Source: Paenibacillus sp. FSL A5-0031 | GTDB taxonomy: Bacteria; Bacillota; Bacilli; Paenibacillales; Paenibacillaceae | Length of the DNA: 64,000 bases | Direction of reading: 5' to 3' | Assembly (NCBI RefSeq): GCF_001956295.1 | Contig: NZ_MRTD01000028.1 | Location: 1 to 64,000, forward strand | Shown here: positions 43,801-51,711 of the stretch, piece after piece | Layout: each line of letters begins with the position of its first letter | Numbering within the stretch: the stretch's first letter is position 1 | Made by a program: the position numbers and the translations under genes | The notes under the pieces: model-generated | What the model saw: only the letters and a program-made list of their open reading frames with translations | The model's database searches: none | What the model was told of the DNA's origin: nothing

Positions 43801-44493
43801 TTAGCGGTAAGCCGCTGTAGAAACACGAGCGCCAGGGCCCATTGTTGAAGAAACGGCAATGTTTTTCAGGTAAACACCTTTTGACGCAGCCGGTTTAGCA
43901 CGATTAAGTGCATCGATCAATGATTTGAGGTTCTCGTTGAGTTTCTCAGCATCGAAAGATACTTTACCGATTGGCGCATGGATTTGACCTGCTTTATCAA
44001 GACGGTATTCAATCTTACCGGCTTTGATTTCTTGAACGGCTTTAGCAACGTCAAACGTTACTGTACCAGCTTTAGGGTTCGGCATCAAGCCTTTACCACC
44101 AAGGATACGTCCAAGTTTACCAACTTCAGCCATCATGTCCGGCGTTGCTACGCAAACGTCGAATTCGAACCAGCCTTGTTGGATTTTGTTGATCATGTCT
44201 GCATCGCCGACAAAATCAGCGCCCGCAGCTTCCGCTTCTTTCACTTTTTCGCCTTTTGCGAAAACGAGAACGCGTTTAGTTTTACCAGTGCCGTGTGGTA
44301 GTACAACTACGCCACGAACAGCTTGGTCTTGTTTACGTGGGTCTACACCCAAACGAACTGCTACTTCAACGGACTCGTCGAATTTAGCTGTTGCAGCCTT
44401 CTTAACAAGCTCAATCGCTTCTAGAGGCTCGTAAGTTGCTTCACTATCAAATAGCTTAGCAGCTTCTACATATTTTTTACCTTGTTTAGCCAT
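43801..44493 (-). CDS. rplA: 50S ribosomal protein L1
   Basis: Full-length L1 (230 aa) of the mobile L1 stalk. GKKYVEAAKLFDSEATYEP at the start and GLMPNPKAGTVTFDVAKAV are diagnostic. In many bacteria L1 represses its own operon. Follows rplK after 101 bp with a CGCGA/TCGCG stem-loop in the spacer. Confidence 0.98.
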   Translation of the reverse strand: MAKQGKKYVEAAKLFDSEATYEPLEAIELVKKAATAKFDESVEVAVRLGVDPRKQDQAVRGVVVLPHGTGKTKRVLVFAKGEKVKEAEAAGADFVGDADMINKIQQGWFEFDVCVATPDMMAEVGKLGRILGGKGLMPNPKAGTVTFDVAKAVQEIKAGKIEYRLDKAGQIHAPIGKVSFDAEKLNENLKSLIDALNRAKPAASKGVYLKNIAVSSTMGPGARVSTAAYR

Positions 44494-44594
44494 TGTAATT
44501 TCCTCCTCATGTGGTTGTAGCGGAAAATCCTCCTAGGGATGATCCTCCCACTCGCGAAAGCCGAAGCTAACGCAAAGCAAGCTACCTCGCGGTA

Positions 44595-45020
44595 TTAGTC
44601 AACAATAGTTACGCCCATGCTGCGAGCAGTACCTTCAACCATACGCATTGCTGATTCTACAGACGCTGCGTTAAGATCCGGCATTTTTTGCTCAGCGATT
44701 TCGCGAACTTTGTCACGTTTTACAGTAGCGACCTTTTTCTTGTTCGGTTCGCCTGAACCTTTTTCGATACCAGCTGCGACGCGAAGCAATACTGCTGCCG
44801 GCGGCGTTTTTGTTTCGAAAGTGAAAGAACGGTCTTCAAATACTGTAATAACAACCGGAATAATCAAGCCTGCTTGATCTGCGGTACGAGCATTAAACTC
44901 TTTACAAAACGCCATGATGTTAACGCCTGCTTGACCAAGTGCTGGACCGATCGGCGGCGCTGGGTTTGCTTTACCTGCAGGAACTTGCAATTTGACCATC
45001 TTGATGACCTTTTTTGCCAT
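44595..45020 (-). CDS. rplK: 50S ribosomal protein L11
   Basis: Full-length L11 (141 aa) of the GTPase-associated centre, needed for RelA activation and thiostrepton binding. KANPAPPIGPALGQAGVNIM with the conserved proline-rich loop is intact. ATG at 45020 follows GGAGGTGTGTCAGGC; a shorter upstream frame is ignored. Confidence 0.98.
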   Translation of the reverse strand: MAKKVIKMVKLQVPAGKANPAPPIGPALGQAGVNIMAFCKEFNARTADQAGLIIPVVITVFEDRSFTFETKTPPAAVLLRVAAGIEKGSGEPNKKKVATVKRDKVREIAEQKMPDLNAASVESAMRMVEGTARSMGVTIVD

Positions 45021-45056
45021 GCCTGACACACCTCCTAACCCTTTATTCCATGCGTA

Positions 45057-45094
45057 AATAGCATCCGCCTCCGCAAGGGGGCATTGCTATTTCG
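45057..45094 (-). promoter_or_regulatory. stem-loop in the rplK leader
   Basis: AAATAGCA and TGCTATTT form the outer stem; GCCTCC and GGGGGC pair inside. It lies between nusG and rplK, 37 bp before the start codon, without a T-run. Possibly an L1/L11-type regulatory or processing site; not assigned to a known family here. Confidence 0.5.
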
Positions 45095-45141
45095 CGTCCA
45101 AACCTCCACTAGTTTAACCCAGTGGGTTCGGAAACCAGATA

Positions 45142-45675
45142 TTATATCTTTTCCACTTGAGTGTAATCCAGCTCTAGCGGGGTCTCCCTGCCAAACATGT
45201 TTACATGAACCTTCAACTTCGCTTTGTCCAGCAAAATTTCTTCTACTGTACCAACAAAATCTGCGAAAGGACCCACTTTGACGCGAACCGTTTCTTTCAA
45301 ATCGAACTCGATTTTCGGTTTTGGTTCTTCCATGCCCATGTGTTTGAGTATTTGCTCAACCTCATCTGGCAATAGAGGAATCGGTTTTGAACCGGAACCT
45401 GTTGATCCTACGAATCCAGTTACACCTGGTGTATTTCGAACAACGTACCATGAATCGTCGGTTTGAACCATTTCCACAAGAACATAGCCGGGGTAGACCT
45501 TACGTTGGACAGTCTTCTTCTTACCATCCTTCTCTACCACTTCTTCTTCCATAGGAACAAGCACACGGAAAATCTTATCTTCCATGCCCATTGATTCAAC
45601 ACGGCGTTCCAAATTGGCTTTCACCTTGTTCTCATAACCTGAGTAGGTATGCACGACGTACCATCTTTTTTCCAT
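45142..45675 (-). CDS. nusG: transcription termination/antitermination factor NusG
   Basis: NusG of 177 aa. N-terminal NGN domain (RWYVVHTYSGYENKVKANLE ...) contacts RNA polymerase and, in Gram-positives, stimulates pausing; the C-terminal KOW domain (VKVGPFADFVGTVEEI) binds S10 or Rho. Start at ATG 45675 with GGTGG seven bases before; a GTG one codon earlier is possible. Follows secE after 24 bp. Confidence 0.97.
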   Translation of the reverse strand: MEKRWYVVHTYSGYENKVKANLERRVESMGMEDKIFRVLVPMEEEVVEKDGKKKTVQRKVYPGYVLVEMVQTDDSWYVVRNTPGVTGFVGSTGSGSKPIPLLPDEVEQILKHMGMEEPKPKIEFDLKETVRVKVGPFADFVGTVEEILLDKAKLKVHVNMFGRETPLELDYTQVEKI

Positions 45676-45699
45676 CACAAATCCACCTTTGGACCCTTC

Positions 45700-45909
45700 T
45701 TAAACAATGAGTTCAACCAGAGACGAGATCCCGATGTCAAGAAGCCAGAAGTAAATAGTCACAAGCGTAATCGTGAGCAAAACCACGATCGAATAGCTTG
45801 TCAACTCTTTACGGCTTGGCCAGCGAACCTTCTTAAGTTCCGCCCAGCTGTCGGCAAAAAAACTAAACGTTGTACCAAAGCTTTGCTTTAGTTTAGCCAA
45901 AAATGCCAC
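45700..45909 (-). CDS. secE: preprotein translocase subunit SecE
   Basis: Small SecE (69 aa) with one C-terminal transmembrane segment (IVVLLTITLVTIYFWLLDIG) preceded by the amphipathic helix with ELKKVRWPSRKEL, the family signature. The start is GTG at 45909, seven bases after GGAGGT. Stabilises SecY in the translocon. Between rpmG and nusG as in all related genomes. Confidence 0.96.
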   Translation of the reverse strand: MAFLAKLKQSFGTTFSFFADSWAELKKVRWPSRKELTSYSIVVLLTITLVTIYFWLLDIGISSLVELIV

Positions 45910-45927
45910 GTTCACACCTCCAATTGA

Positions 45928-46077
45928 CTATCTCGTCTCGCGATGAGGAGTCTGCTCGTTACAGAACTTGCAAAACTTCTTCAACTCGATGCGGTCGGGG
46001 TGATTGCGTTTGTTCTTGCTGCTCGCATAGTTTCTCTGTTTGCAGTTTGTGCATGCCAACGTGATAATTACCCGCAT
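45928..46077 (-). CDS. rpmG: 50S ribosomal protein L33 (zinc-binding form)
   Basis: A 49-aa L33 with Cys9-x-x-Cys12 and Cys36-x-x-Cys39 (ACTNC, FCKFC), the zinc-binding version. MRVIITLACTNCKQRNYASS is diagnostic. GGGAGGTGTAATTCA precedes the ATG. First gene of the rpmG-secE-nusG unit. Confidence 0.96.
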   Translation of the reverse strand: MRVIITLACTNCKQRNYASSKNKRNHPDRIELKKFCKFCNEQTPHRETR

Positions 46078-46189
46078 TGAATTACACCTCCCGAACTGCT
46101 ACAAAATACGAATCATGAAGCTCTATATGAAAGTTCATTGATTCCAACGCCAAAACGAAATAAAACCTCGATTTTAGGCCTACCTAAAC

Positions 46190-46218
46190 ACTTTATCATA
46201 CAGCAATTTTGATGTCAA
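46190..46218 (-). promoter_or_regulatory. rpmG-secE-nusG promoter
   Basis: Perfect TTGACA (46213-46218) with TAAAGT (46190-46195), 17-nt spacer, on the minus strand. The leader to rpmG is about 105 nt. The remaining part of this 314-bp gap holds no clear terminator or gene. Confidence 0.75.
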
Positions 46219-46391
46219 TGTAAAAGATAAGTGTTAAGCCTGTGAATGATTGGAAACAAAAGCGCCATCGGTCTCGTATCTACCAGTATAGTCTACTTTT
46301 GTCCATTTAAAACTAAAAGGACCGTATATTCCACCTAGACACCGCCAGATGGAAGACAGTCCTCGTAAAAATGATTTACGTATAAATGCGG

Positions 46392-47042
46392 CTAGCCGCT
46401 AATGTCTCTGACTTCCAAGTAACGTTCGAGCTTGCGTTTCACCCTTTGAAGAGCGTTGTCGATAGATTTCACATGTCTATCCAAATCAACAGCAATTTCC
46501 TGATAGGACCTTCCATCCAAATAAAGCATAAGCACCTTGCGTTCAAGGTCGCTTAATATTTCGGACATCTTATCTTCAAGGCCAATGAATTCTTCTTGAT
46601 TAATAATTAATTCTTCTGGATCAGATACTCGCGTACCACAAATGACATCCAGCAGTGTGCGATCCGAATCTTCATCATAAATGGGCTTATCTAGCGAAAC
46701 GTAGGAATTTAGCGGAATGTGTTTCTGACGCGTGGCTGTTTTGATGGCGGTAATAATTTGTCTGGTTATACACAATTCAGCAAAGGCTTTGAAGCTTGCT
46801 AGCTTGTCCCCTTTAAAATCTCGAATTGCCTTATAAAGACCAATCATACCCTCCTGCACGATATCTTCACGATCCGCACCTATAAGAAAATACGAGCGCG
46901 CTTTGGCTCTCACAAAATTCTTATACTTGTTTATCAAATATTCCAACGCTATGCTATCACCATTGCGGACCGCTTCGACGATATCCTCGTCCGTACTGCT
47001 GTCATACTCGAGCGTACTCCATTCTTTGAGGTCGATACTCAC
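46392..47042 (-). CDS. sigH: RNA polymerase sporulation sigma factor SigH
   Basis: Sigma-70 family factor of 216 aa acting at entry into sporulation and stationary phase. Region 2 (FVRAKARSYFLIGADREDIV and KAIRDFKGDKLASFKAFAEL) and the region 4 helix-turn-helix (RSYQEIAVDLDRHVKSIDNA) are intact. The start is GTG at 47042 after GGAGGGATAGTTC. Lies between yacP and rpmG as in B. subtilis; its 5' leader carries element E and an inverted repeat around the promoter. Confidence 0.97.
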   Translation of the reverse strand: MSIDLKEWSTLEYDSSTDEDIVEAVRNGDSIALEYLINKYKNFVRAKARSYFLIGADREDIVQEGMIGLYKAIRDFKGDKLASFKAFAELCITRQIITAIKTATRQKHIPLNSYVSLDKPIYDEDSDRTLLDVICGTRVSDPEELIINQEEFIGLEDKMSEILSDLERKVLMLYLDGRSYQEIAVDLDRHVKSIDNALQRVKRKLERYLEVRDISG

Positions 47043-47089
47043 GAACTATCCCTCCGGCCTGCAAGGCGTACACCGCTAGATTCTTATTC

Positions 47090-47188
47090 ACGCAAACCTA
47101 TCTGATTGCACTCAAAGTCTGAGCTCAACAGCGTTTCACGTCGAAAGATAAGAATGTATACTGAACAAAATCAACACGTTCTTATCGC
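47090..47188 (+). repeat. two-stem intergenic element E (sigH 5' leader)
   Basis: SL1: ACGCAAAC (47090-47097) with GTTTCACGT near 47134-47142. SL2: AAAGATAAGAATGT (47144-47157) with ACACGTTCTTATC (47174-47186). It resembles elements D and F in the GATAAGAATG/CRTTCTTATC stem. It lies in the transcribed leader of sigH, in antisense orientation to it. Confidence 0.55.
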
Positions 47189-47211
47189 TAATAATAGAGT
47201 CAGTATACATT
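47153..47211. repeat. perfect 11-bp inverted repeat spanning the sigH -10 region
   Basis: AATGTATACTG (47153-47163) and CAGTATACATT (47201-47211) with a 37-bp spacer. The right arm contains the sigH -10 box. The arms overlap SL2 of element E, so the two hairpins compete. Confidence 0.6.
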
Positions 47212-47231
47212 ATGTAACCTTACACCGTCAA
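47202..47231 (-). promoter_or_regulatory. sigH promoter candidate
   Basis: TTGACG (47226-47231) and TATACT (47202-47207) on the minus strand, 18-nt spacer; about 150-nt leader before the GTG start. Confidence 0.6.
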
Positions 47232-47340
47232 CCAATCTGAGCCCCGACAACCACAGATATACTGGGAATTTTGTAACTTAGTGGAACGATCCGAGTCAAT
47301 CATTCTATATCTATTTGAAGATTATCGCTTTTCCAATCTT

Positions 47341-47865
47341 TTATTTCTCTCCGCGCCGAAGTTTCTCCAGCTGGCTTCGAACCTCTAAACTAATTCTGCC
47401 GTCTACTGAATTCCGTTTTCCCGGCTGTTCCTCACGGAGTGTCTGCTCGATATTTTTGCGATTCTGGCCTATATCAATAAGCAATTCCCGTGCCGATACA
47501 CGAAGCGCACCTTTACCGAATGCCACATGCTGCTCGACCAAATCCGAAGTGGCTACATATATATTTCGACGTCTGAGGACCAGCTCCGAGCATAAACGCT
47601 CGATGCATTCATCAGCTGTTTCCTTCTCTTTTGTGTAAACGATAGTCAGCCTGTGGTGCCTGTAAGTAGCGCCTAAGCCAGGCACCTGATGCGCATCGAA
47701 CACAACATACACTTTCATTCCTGTAAAACCTTGATAATCCGCCATTAAATCGAGCAATTTATCCCGCGCTTCTTCCAGATCATGTTCCTTCAGCTTCTCG
47801 AGTACCGGCCAAGCGCCAATTATGTTATAACCGTCGACTAATAAAATATCGTCGCGCCGGTTCAT
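47341..47865 (-). CDS. rae1: NYN-domain ribosome-dependent mRNA endonuclease (YacP/Rae1)
   Basis: A 174-aa NYN (PIN-like) nuclease. The metal-binding aspartates are in ILLVDGYNIIG (start of the fold), VYVVFDAHQ and the later VATSDLVEQ. Rae1 of B. subtilis enters the ribosomal A site and cleaves selected mRNAs. Starts three bases after the rlmB stop, so translation is probably coupled; same neighbours as in B. subtilis. Confidence 0.9.
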   Translation of the reverse strand: MNRRDDILLVDGYNIIGAWPVLEKLKEHDLEEARDKLLDLMADYQGFTGMKVYVVFDAHQVPGLGATYRHHRLTIVYTKEKETADECIERLCSELVLRRRNIYVATSDLVEQHVAFGKGALRVSARELLIDIGQNRKNIEQTLREEQPGKRNSVDGRISLEVRSQLEKLRRGEK

Positions 47866-47868
47866 AAC

Positions 47869-48630
47869 CTAAATGCTCCGGCGCTGCCGAACGACCTCAT
47901 ACATAAGAACACCAGCTGCAACGGAAGCATTTAGCGAGTTCAACTGACCGAGCATAGGAAGTTTAACGAGAAAATCACATTTCTCCTTAATAAGCCTTCC
48001 CATACCTTTACTCTCGTTGCCTATAACGACAACCAGCGGCATGTCGAATTTCATTTTATAAACATCCTGCTTTGCACTTACATCCGTTCCCGCTACCCAT
48101 ACGCCCGCTTCCTTCAGCCTATCGATCGTTTGCGCCAAATTAGTAACGCGTGCAACCGGTACATGCTCAGCAGCACCTGCAGATGTTTTAAGCACCGTAG
48201 CCGTCAACCCTGCTGCACGACGTTTTGGAATGATAACACCATGCACGCCCGTGCATTCCGCTGTCCGCAATATTGAGCCCAAATTATGAGGATCTTCGAT
48301 TTCATCCAGTAGCAAAATAAATGGAACCTCGTCCCGTTGTTTTGCTCGTTCCAGAATGTCCTCAACATCCACATAAGCGAAGGCCGCTGCCTGAGCGACA
48401 ACTCCCTGATGTGTAACTCCAGGAGCTAAGCTGTCGAGTTTCCGCTTGTCGACAAACTGTACGATGATACCGGATTTCTTGGCTTCCGCTACAATGGGCT
48501 GCGTCAACGTTTTTTGTGCACCGTCAGCGATCCATATTTTATTAATTTCTCGTCCGGAACGCAGTGCTTCGAGCACAGGATGTTTACCGGCTATCATTTC
48601 ATCTTGATCTTGAATCGTTTCTTCTGTCAT
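47869..48630 (-). CDS. rlmB: 23S rRNA (guanosine-2'-O-)-methyltransferase RlmB
   Basis: SPOUT-superfamily (TrmH type) methyltransferase of 253 aa. N-terminal substrate-binding domain IAGKHPVLEALRSGREI, then the knotted catalytic domain with LDEIEDPHNLGSILRTAEC, GNESKGMGRLI and LNSLNASVAAGVLMYE. E. coli RlmB modifies G2251; the Firmicute homologue YacO is assumed equivalent. Between mrnC and rae1. Confidence 0.93.
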   Translation of the reverse strand: MTEETIQDQDEMIAGKHPVLEALRSGREINKIWIADGAQKTLTQPIVAEAKKSGIIVQFVDKRKLDSLAPGVTHQGVVAQAAAFAYVDVEDILERAKQRDEVPFILLLDEIEDPHNLGSILRTAECTGVHGVIIPKRRAAGLTATVLKTSAGAAEHVPVARVTNLAQTIDRLKEAGVWVAGTDVSAKQDVYKMKFDMPLVVVIGNESKGMGRLIKEKCDFLVKLPMLGQLNSLNASVAAGVLMYEVVRQRRSI

Positions 48631-48680
48631 CGGTAACCCTCCTTTATTTTTTCATTTACAAAATAGCCTCATGAGCCTTG

Positions 48681-49106
48681 TTAATTCTCATGCTTCTTTA
48701 TTGCAATGGCAAATAGTTCATGTATTCTTTCGATTCGGCCTTCATAATAAAGAAATCCAACCAAGCTCTCCAACGCTGTTGCTAGACGATAATCAGCTAA
48801 ATCAGCGTTTTTGGGAGGCGCTCCCGATTTTGAATTGCGGCCTCGGCGGACGATGTCCGCCTCCTCCTCGGTTAAATGCGGCTGCCAGAGATCCAACGTT
48901 TTCTTTTGTCCTTTGGCAGAAACAAATTTTGTTGCCTCACGGTGAAGGTGATGCGATTTCTGATTTGGGAGTGAAATAAAATATTGTCTTACAAGAAGCT
49001 CAAACACAGCATCGCCCATATAAGCGAGAACGACCGGGTTCATTAGCTGCGGTGATTTGGACGGCGGGTAAAAGAGCAAGCGGTTCGTATCGATATGCTC
49101 GCTCAT
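48681..49106 (-). CDS. mrnC: Mini-ribonuclease 3
   Basis: A 141-aa RNase III-like protein lacking the double-stranded RNA-binding domain. The catalytic helix reads LAYMGDAVFELLVRQYF, and ADIVRRGRNSKSG follows. It matures 23S rRNA ends in B. subtilis together with L3. It overlaps cysS by four bases at its start (ATGA), as in B. subtilis. Confidence 0.95.
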   Translation of the reverse strand: MSEHIDTNRLLFYPPSKSPQLMNPVVLAYMGDAVFELLVRQYFISLPNQKSHHLHREATKFVSAKGQKKTLDLWQPHLTEEEADIVRRGRNSKSGAPPKNADLADYRLATALESLVGFLYYEGRIERIHELFAIAIKKHEN

Positions 49107-50545
49107 TTACGCCGCCAGCGGATACCTTGCGGTGTATCCTCAAGGACGATGTTTTTCTCTATGAGCAAATCACGAATTTCATCCGCTCTAGACCAGTTTT
49201 TGGACTGGCGAGCTTCGGTCCGCTCCACTATAAGCTGTTCGATATCCGCATCCAGCAGTTCAGCGTCCGCTTGTTGCTGCGGCAGCAAGCCAAGTACAGC
49301 ATCCATACGCTCAAACAATGTAAGCAATGCATAAATCGCTTCAGCAGATGCGTCTGCACGATTCAAATATTGATTAGCCTCAGCTACCAAATCAAACACC
49401 GTTGTAATCGCGTCAGGGGTGTTGAAATCATCGCTCATTTTGGCATGGAATTGTTCATGAATCACTTTTAATCTTGCATCCAGCGCTTCGTCGCCAGAAG
49501 GGACAAGTCCGTTGCCACTGCCTGCCGCCTCATTTAGCTTGCCTTCAAACGATGAAAGCCTATGCTTTAGATTCGCTGCACTGTTTGCAATCCGCTCGAC
49601 GCTGTTCTCAGCTTGCGCAACCGTGTCATCACTGAAGTTGAGTGGACTGCGGTAGTGTGTAGAGAGCATAAAATAACGAATCGCATGAGGTTTAACCCGC
49701 TTCACCAGCTCATGCACCGAAATGCCATTGCCAAGCGATTTGGACATTTTCTCATTATTTATATGAATATAGCCGTTATGCATCCAATAGTTCGCCAGCG
49801 GTTTGCCTGTCAGCGCCTCAGATTGCGCAACCTCGCATTCATGATGCGGAAACTGCAAATCATGACCGCCGCCATGGATATCAAGAGTATCCCCAAGGTA
49901 TGCGCGAGCCATAGCCGAGCATTCGATATGCCAGCCTGGGCGTCCGTCGCCGAAAGGACTTTCCCATTTGATTTCGCCCGGCTTAGCGCCTTTCCATAAT
50001 ACAAAATCCTGTTGATTCTCTTTGCGGTCGCCAATTTCTACTCGAATACCGAATTGAAGCTCTTCAATATTCTGATGGGAGAGCTTGCCGTAATCCGCGA
50101 ATGCAGACGTACGATAATAAACGTCTCCGTCACTCATATAAGCATAGCCTTTATCTATCAAACCTTGAATAAACGCAACGATTTGCGGAATATGCTCCGT
50201 AACCCTTGGATTAAGTGTCGCCTTATGGACACCCAGCGATTCGATATCTGCATAAAATGCCGCAATAAACGTCTCCGCTACTTCAGGGACTGTCGTACCA
50301 AGCTGTTCTGCTTTACGAATCAGCTTATCATCGACATCTGTAAAGTTAACCACATATTGAACTTCATTACCTACGTCCTCCAAATAACGACGAACAACGT
50401 CAAAGAAAATAACCGGACGAGCGTTTCCAATATGAATGTAGTCATAAACGGTTGGTCCGCAAACGTACATTTTCACCTTACCTGGCTCTTGCGATACAAA
50501 AGGCTCTTTTAGCCGCGATACTGTATTATAAATGGATACTGTCAT
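49103..50545 (-). CDS. cysS: cysteinyl-tRNA synthetase
   Basis: Class I synthetase of 480 aa. HIGH motif is IHIGNARP, the zinc-bound cysteines include Cys29 (VCGPTVYDY) and those in GWHIECSAMA and HHECE, and KMSKSLGNG is the KMSKS loop. Overlaps cysE by four bases and mrnC by four bases: cysE-cysS-mrnC is one coupled unit under T-box control. Confidence 0.97.
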   Translation of the reverse strand: MTVSIYNTVSRLKEPFVSQEPGKVKMYVCGPTVYDYIHIGNARPVIFFDVVRRYLEDVGNEVQYVVNFTDVDDKLIRKAEQLGTTVPEVAETFIAAFYADIESLGVHKATLNPRVTEHIPQIVAFIQGLIDKGYAYMSDGDVYYRTSAFADYGKLSHQNIEELQFGIRVEIGDRKENQQDFVLWKGAKPGEIKWESPFGDGRPGWHIECSAMARAYLGDTLDIHGGGHDLQFPHHECEVAQSEALTGKPLANYWMHNGYIHINNEKMSKSLGNGISVHELVKRVKPHAIRYFMLSTHYRSPLNFSDDTVAQAENSVERIANSAANLKHRLSSFEGKLNEAAGSGNGLVPSGDEALDARLKVIHEQFHAKMSDDFNTPDAITTVFDLVAEANQYLNRADASAEAIYALLTLFERMDAVLGLLPQQQADAELLDADIEQLIVERTEARQSKNWSRADEIRDLLIEKNIVLEDTPQGIRWRRK

Positions 50546-51204
50546 TTTCGTATTTCTCCTCCAGCTACAGGATTCCGAAGCTTATCGAGCTCGGATTTTA
50601 ATTCGTCTATTTCCTTCTGCATTGTACGGAACATTTCGATGACTGGATCGGGCAGCTTCGTATGATCAAGTCGATCGCCTACACGTTCGCCGTTTCTTTT
50701 GACCACGCGTCCCGGGTTTCCAACTACCGTACAATTGGCAGGAACCTCTCTGAGTACAACCGCGTTTGATCCTATGTTAGAAAATTCGCCCACTTGAAAT
50801 GAGCCGAGCACCTTCGCTCCTGAGCCAATAACTACATTATTGCCAATTGTCGGGTGACGCTTCCCTTTTTCTTTACCCGTTCCGCCAAGAGTTACTCCCT
50901 GATAAATAACGACATCATCGCCGATCTCACAGGTTTCACCAATGACGACACCCATGCCATGATCGATAAACAATCGCTCGCCGATACGAGCACCTGGATG
51001 AATTTCGATTCCGGTCATAAAGCGGCTAACCTGGGAGATCAAGCGCGCTGTAGTATACCAACCTCTACGGTACAAGGGATGGGCAATGCGATGCGCCCAA
51101 ATTGCGTGCACACCTGAATAGGTGAAAATAACCTCGAAGCGACTGCGAGCAGCCGGATCATTCTCAAAAACAGCTAGTATGTCCGATCGAAAATGACGAA
51201 ACAT
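50542..51204 (-). CDS. cysE: serine O-acetyltransferase
   Basis: Left-handed beta-helix (hexapeptide repeat) enzyme of 220 aa making O-acetylserine from serine and acetyl-CoA, the first step of cysteine synthesis. The active-site region reads FIDHGMGVVIGETCEIGDDV, then YQGVTLGGTG. ATG at 51204 lies eight bases after AGGAG; a TTG two codons upstream is too close to that site. First gene after the T-box, so both cysteine synthesis and charging respond to uncharged tRNA-Cys. Confidence 0.96.
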   Translation of the reverse strand: MFRHFRSDILAVFENDPAARSRFEVIFTYSGVHAIWAHRIAHPLYRRGWYTTARLISQVSRFMTGIEIHPGARIGERLFIDHGMGVVIGETCEIGDDVVIYQGVTLGGTGKEKGKRHPTIGNNVVIGSGAKVLGSFQVGEFSNIGSNAVVLREVPANCTVVGNPGRVVKRNGERVGDRLDHTKLPDPVIEMFRTMQKEIDELKSELDKLRNPVAGGEIRK

Positions 51205-51249
51205 AAACAATGCTCCTTTTTCCTACGCTCATAAATTTCTAATAAAAGA

Positions 51250-51646
51250 AAAGCCTCTGCAGCATAATATGCTGCAGAGGCGTGTGATCTCGCGGTTCCA
51301 CTCTGCTTGAATAAATCGACAGCTGTCCTCGCTGAAGTTTATTCACCTTAAGGTCTTTAACGCAGACGATACGTTGCTGCCTACCCTGTCCAGACAAATA
51401 TATGCCAATATTGCCGATTAAGCGTCGCCGCCATCCTCATCATTGCGCATTACCTGCTGACACAGCTCGGAACAAAGCTCCCAGGTGCATATTTCCGTTT
51501 GGCGGACCAGACAACTTGCAGCCCCATTACGTTTCCTCATAGTCACATGGTGATGCGACTCCGACTCGAATGACGGTTGTCCTCTCTGCGAATCCACAAG
51601 CAAACGTACTTCTCCTGTTCATGGCCGTTTGATTCATTCATTTATT
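51250..51646 (-). promoter_or_regulatory. T-box leader (tRNA-Cys sensing, inferred) upstream of cysE-cysS
   Basis: The antiterminator bulge sequence AGAGTGGAACCGCG is present (51293-51306), followed by a perfect terminator: GCCTCTGCAGCAT, ATGCTGCAGAGGC and TTTTCTTTT. Upstream, AGTA and GAA motifs that form the loop E of stem I are visible, and a UGC triplet at 51487-51489 after GGAAATA is a plausible cysteine specifier codon. Gene order gltX-T box-cysE-cysS is the B. subtilis arrangement. Specifier position is inferred, not modelled. Confidence 0.9.
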
Positions 51647-51652
51647 AGTCAT

Positions 51653-51681
51653 AGTATACCGAATACCCAAAAATGTGACAA
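51653..51681 (-). promoter_or_regulatory. cysE-cysS promoter
   Basis: TTGTCA (51676-51681) and TATACT (51653-51658) on the minus strand, 17-nt spacer, just downstream of the gltX stop codon. Confidence 0.8.
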
Positions 51682-51711
51682 GGGCATTATGCATACTCAT
51701 ATTTACAAGAA

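Noticed and set aside
51418..51603. Open frame of 61 codons on the minus strand upstream of cysE
   Set aside because: It lies entirely inside the T-box leader stem I region, has no ribosome binding site, and its composition reflects RNA structure.
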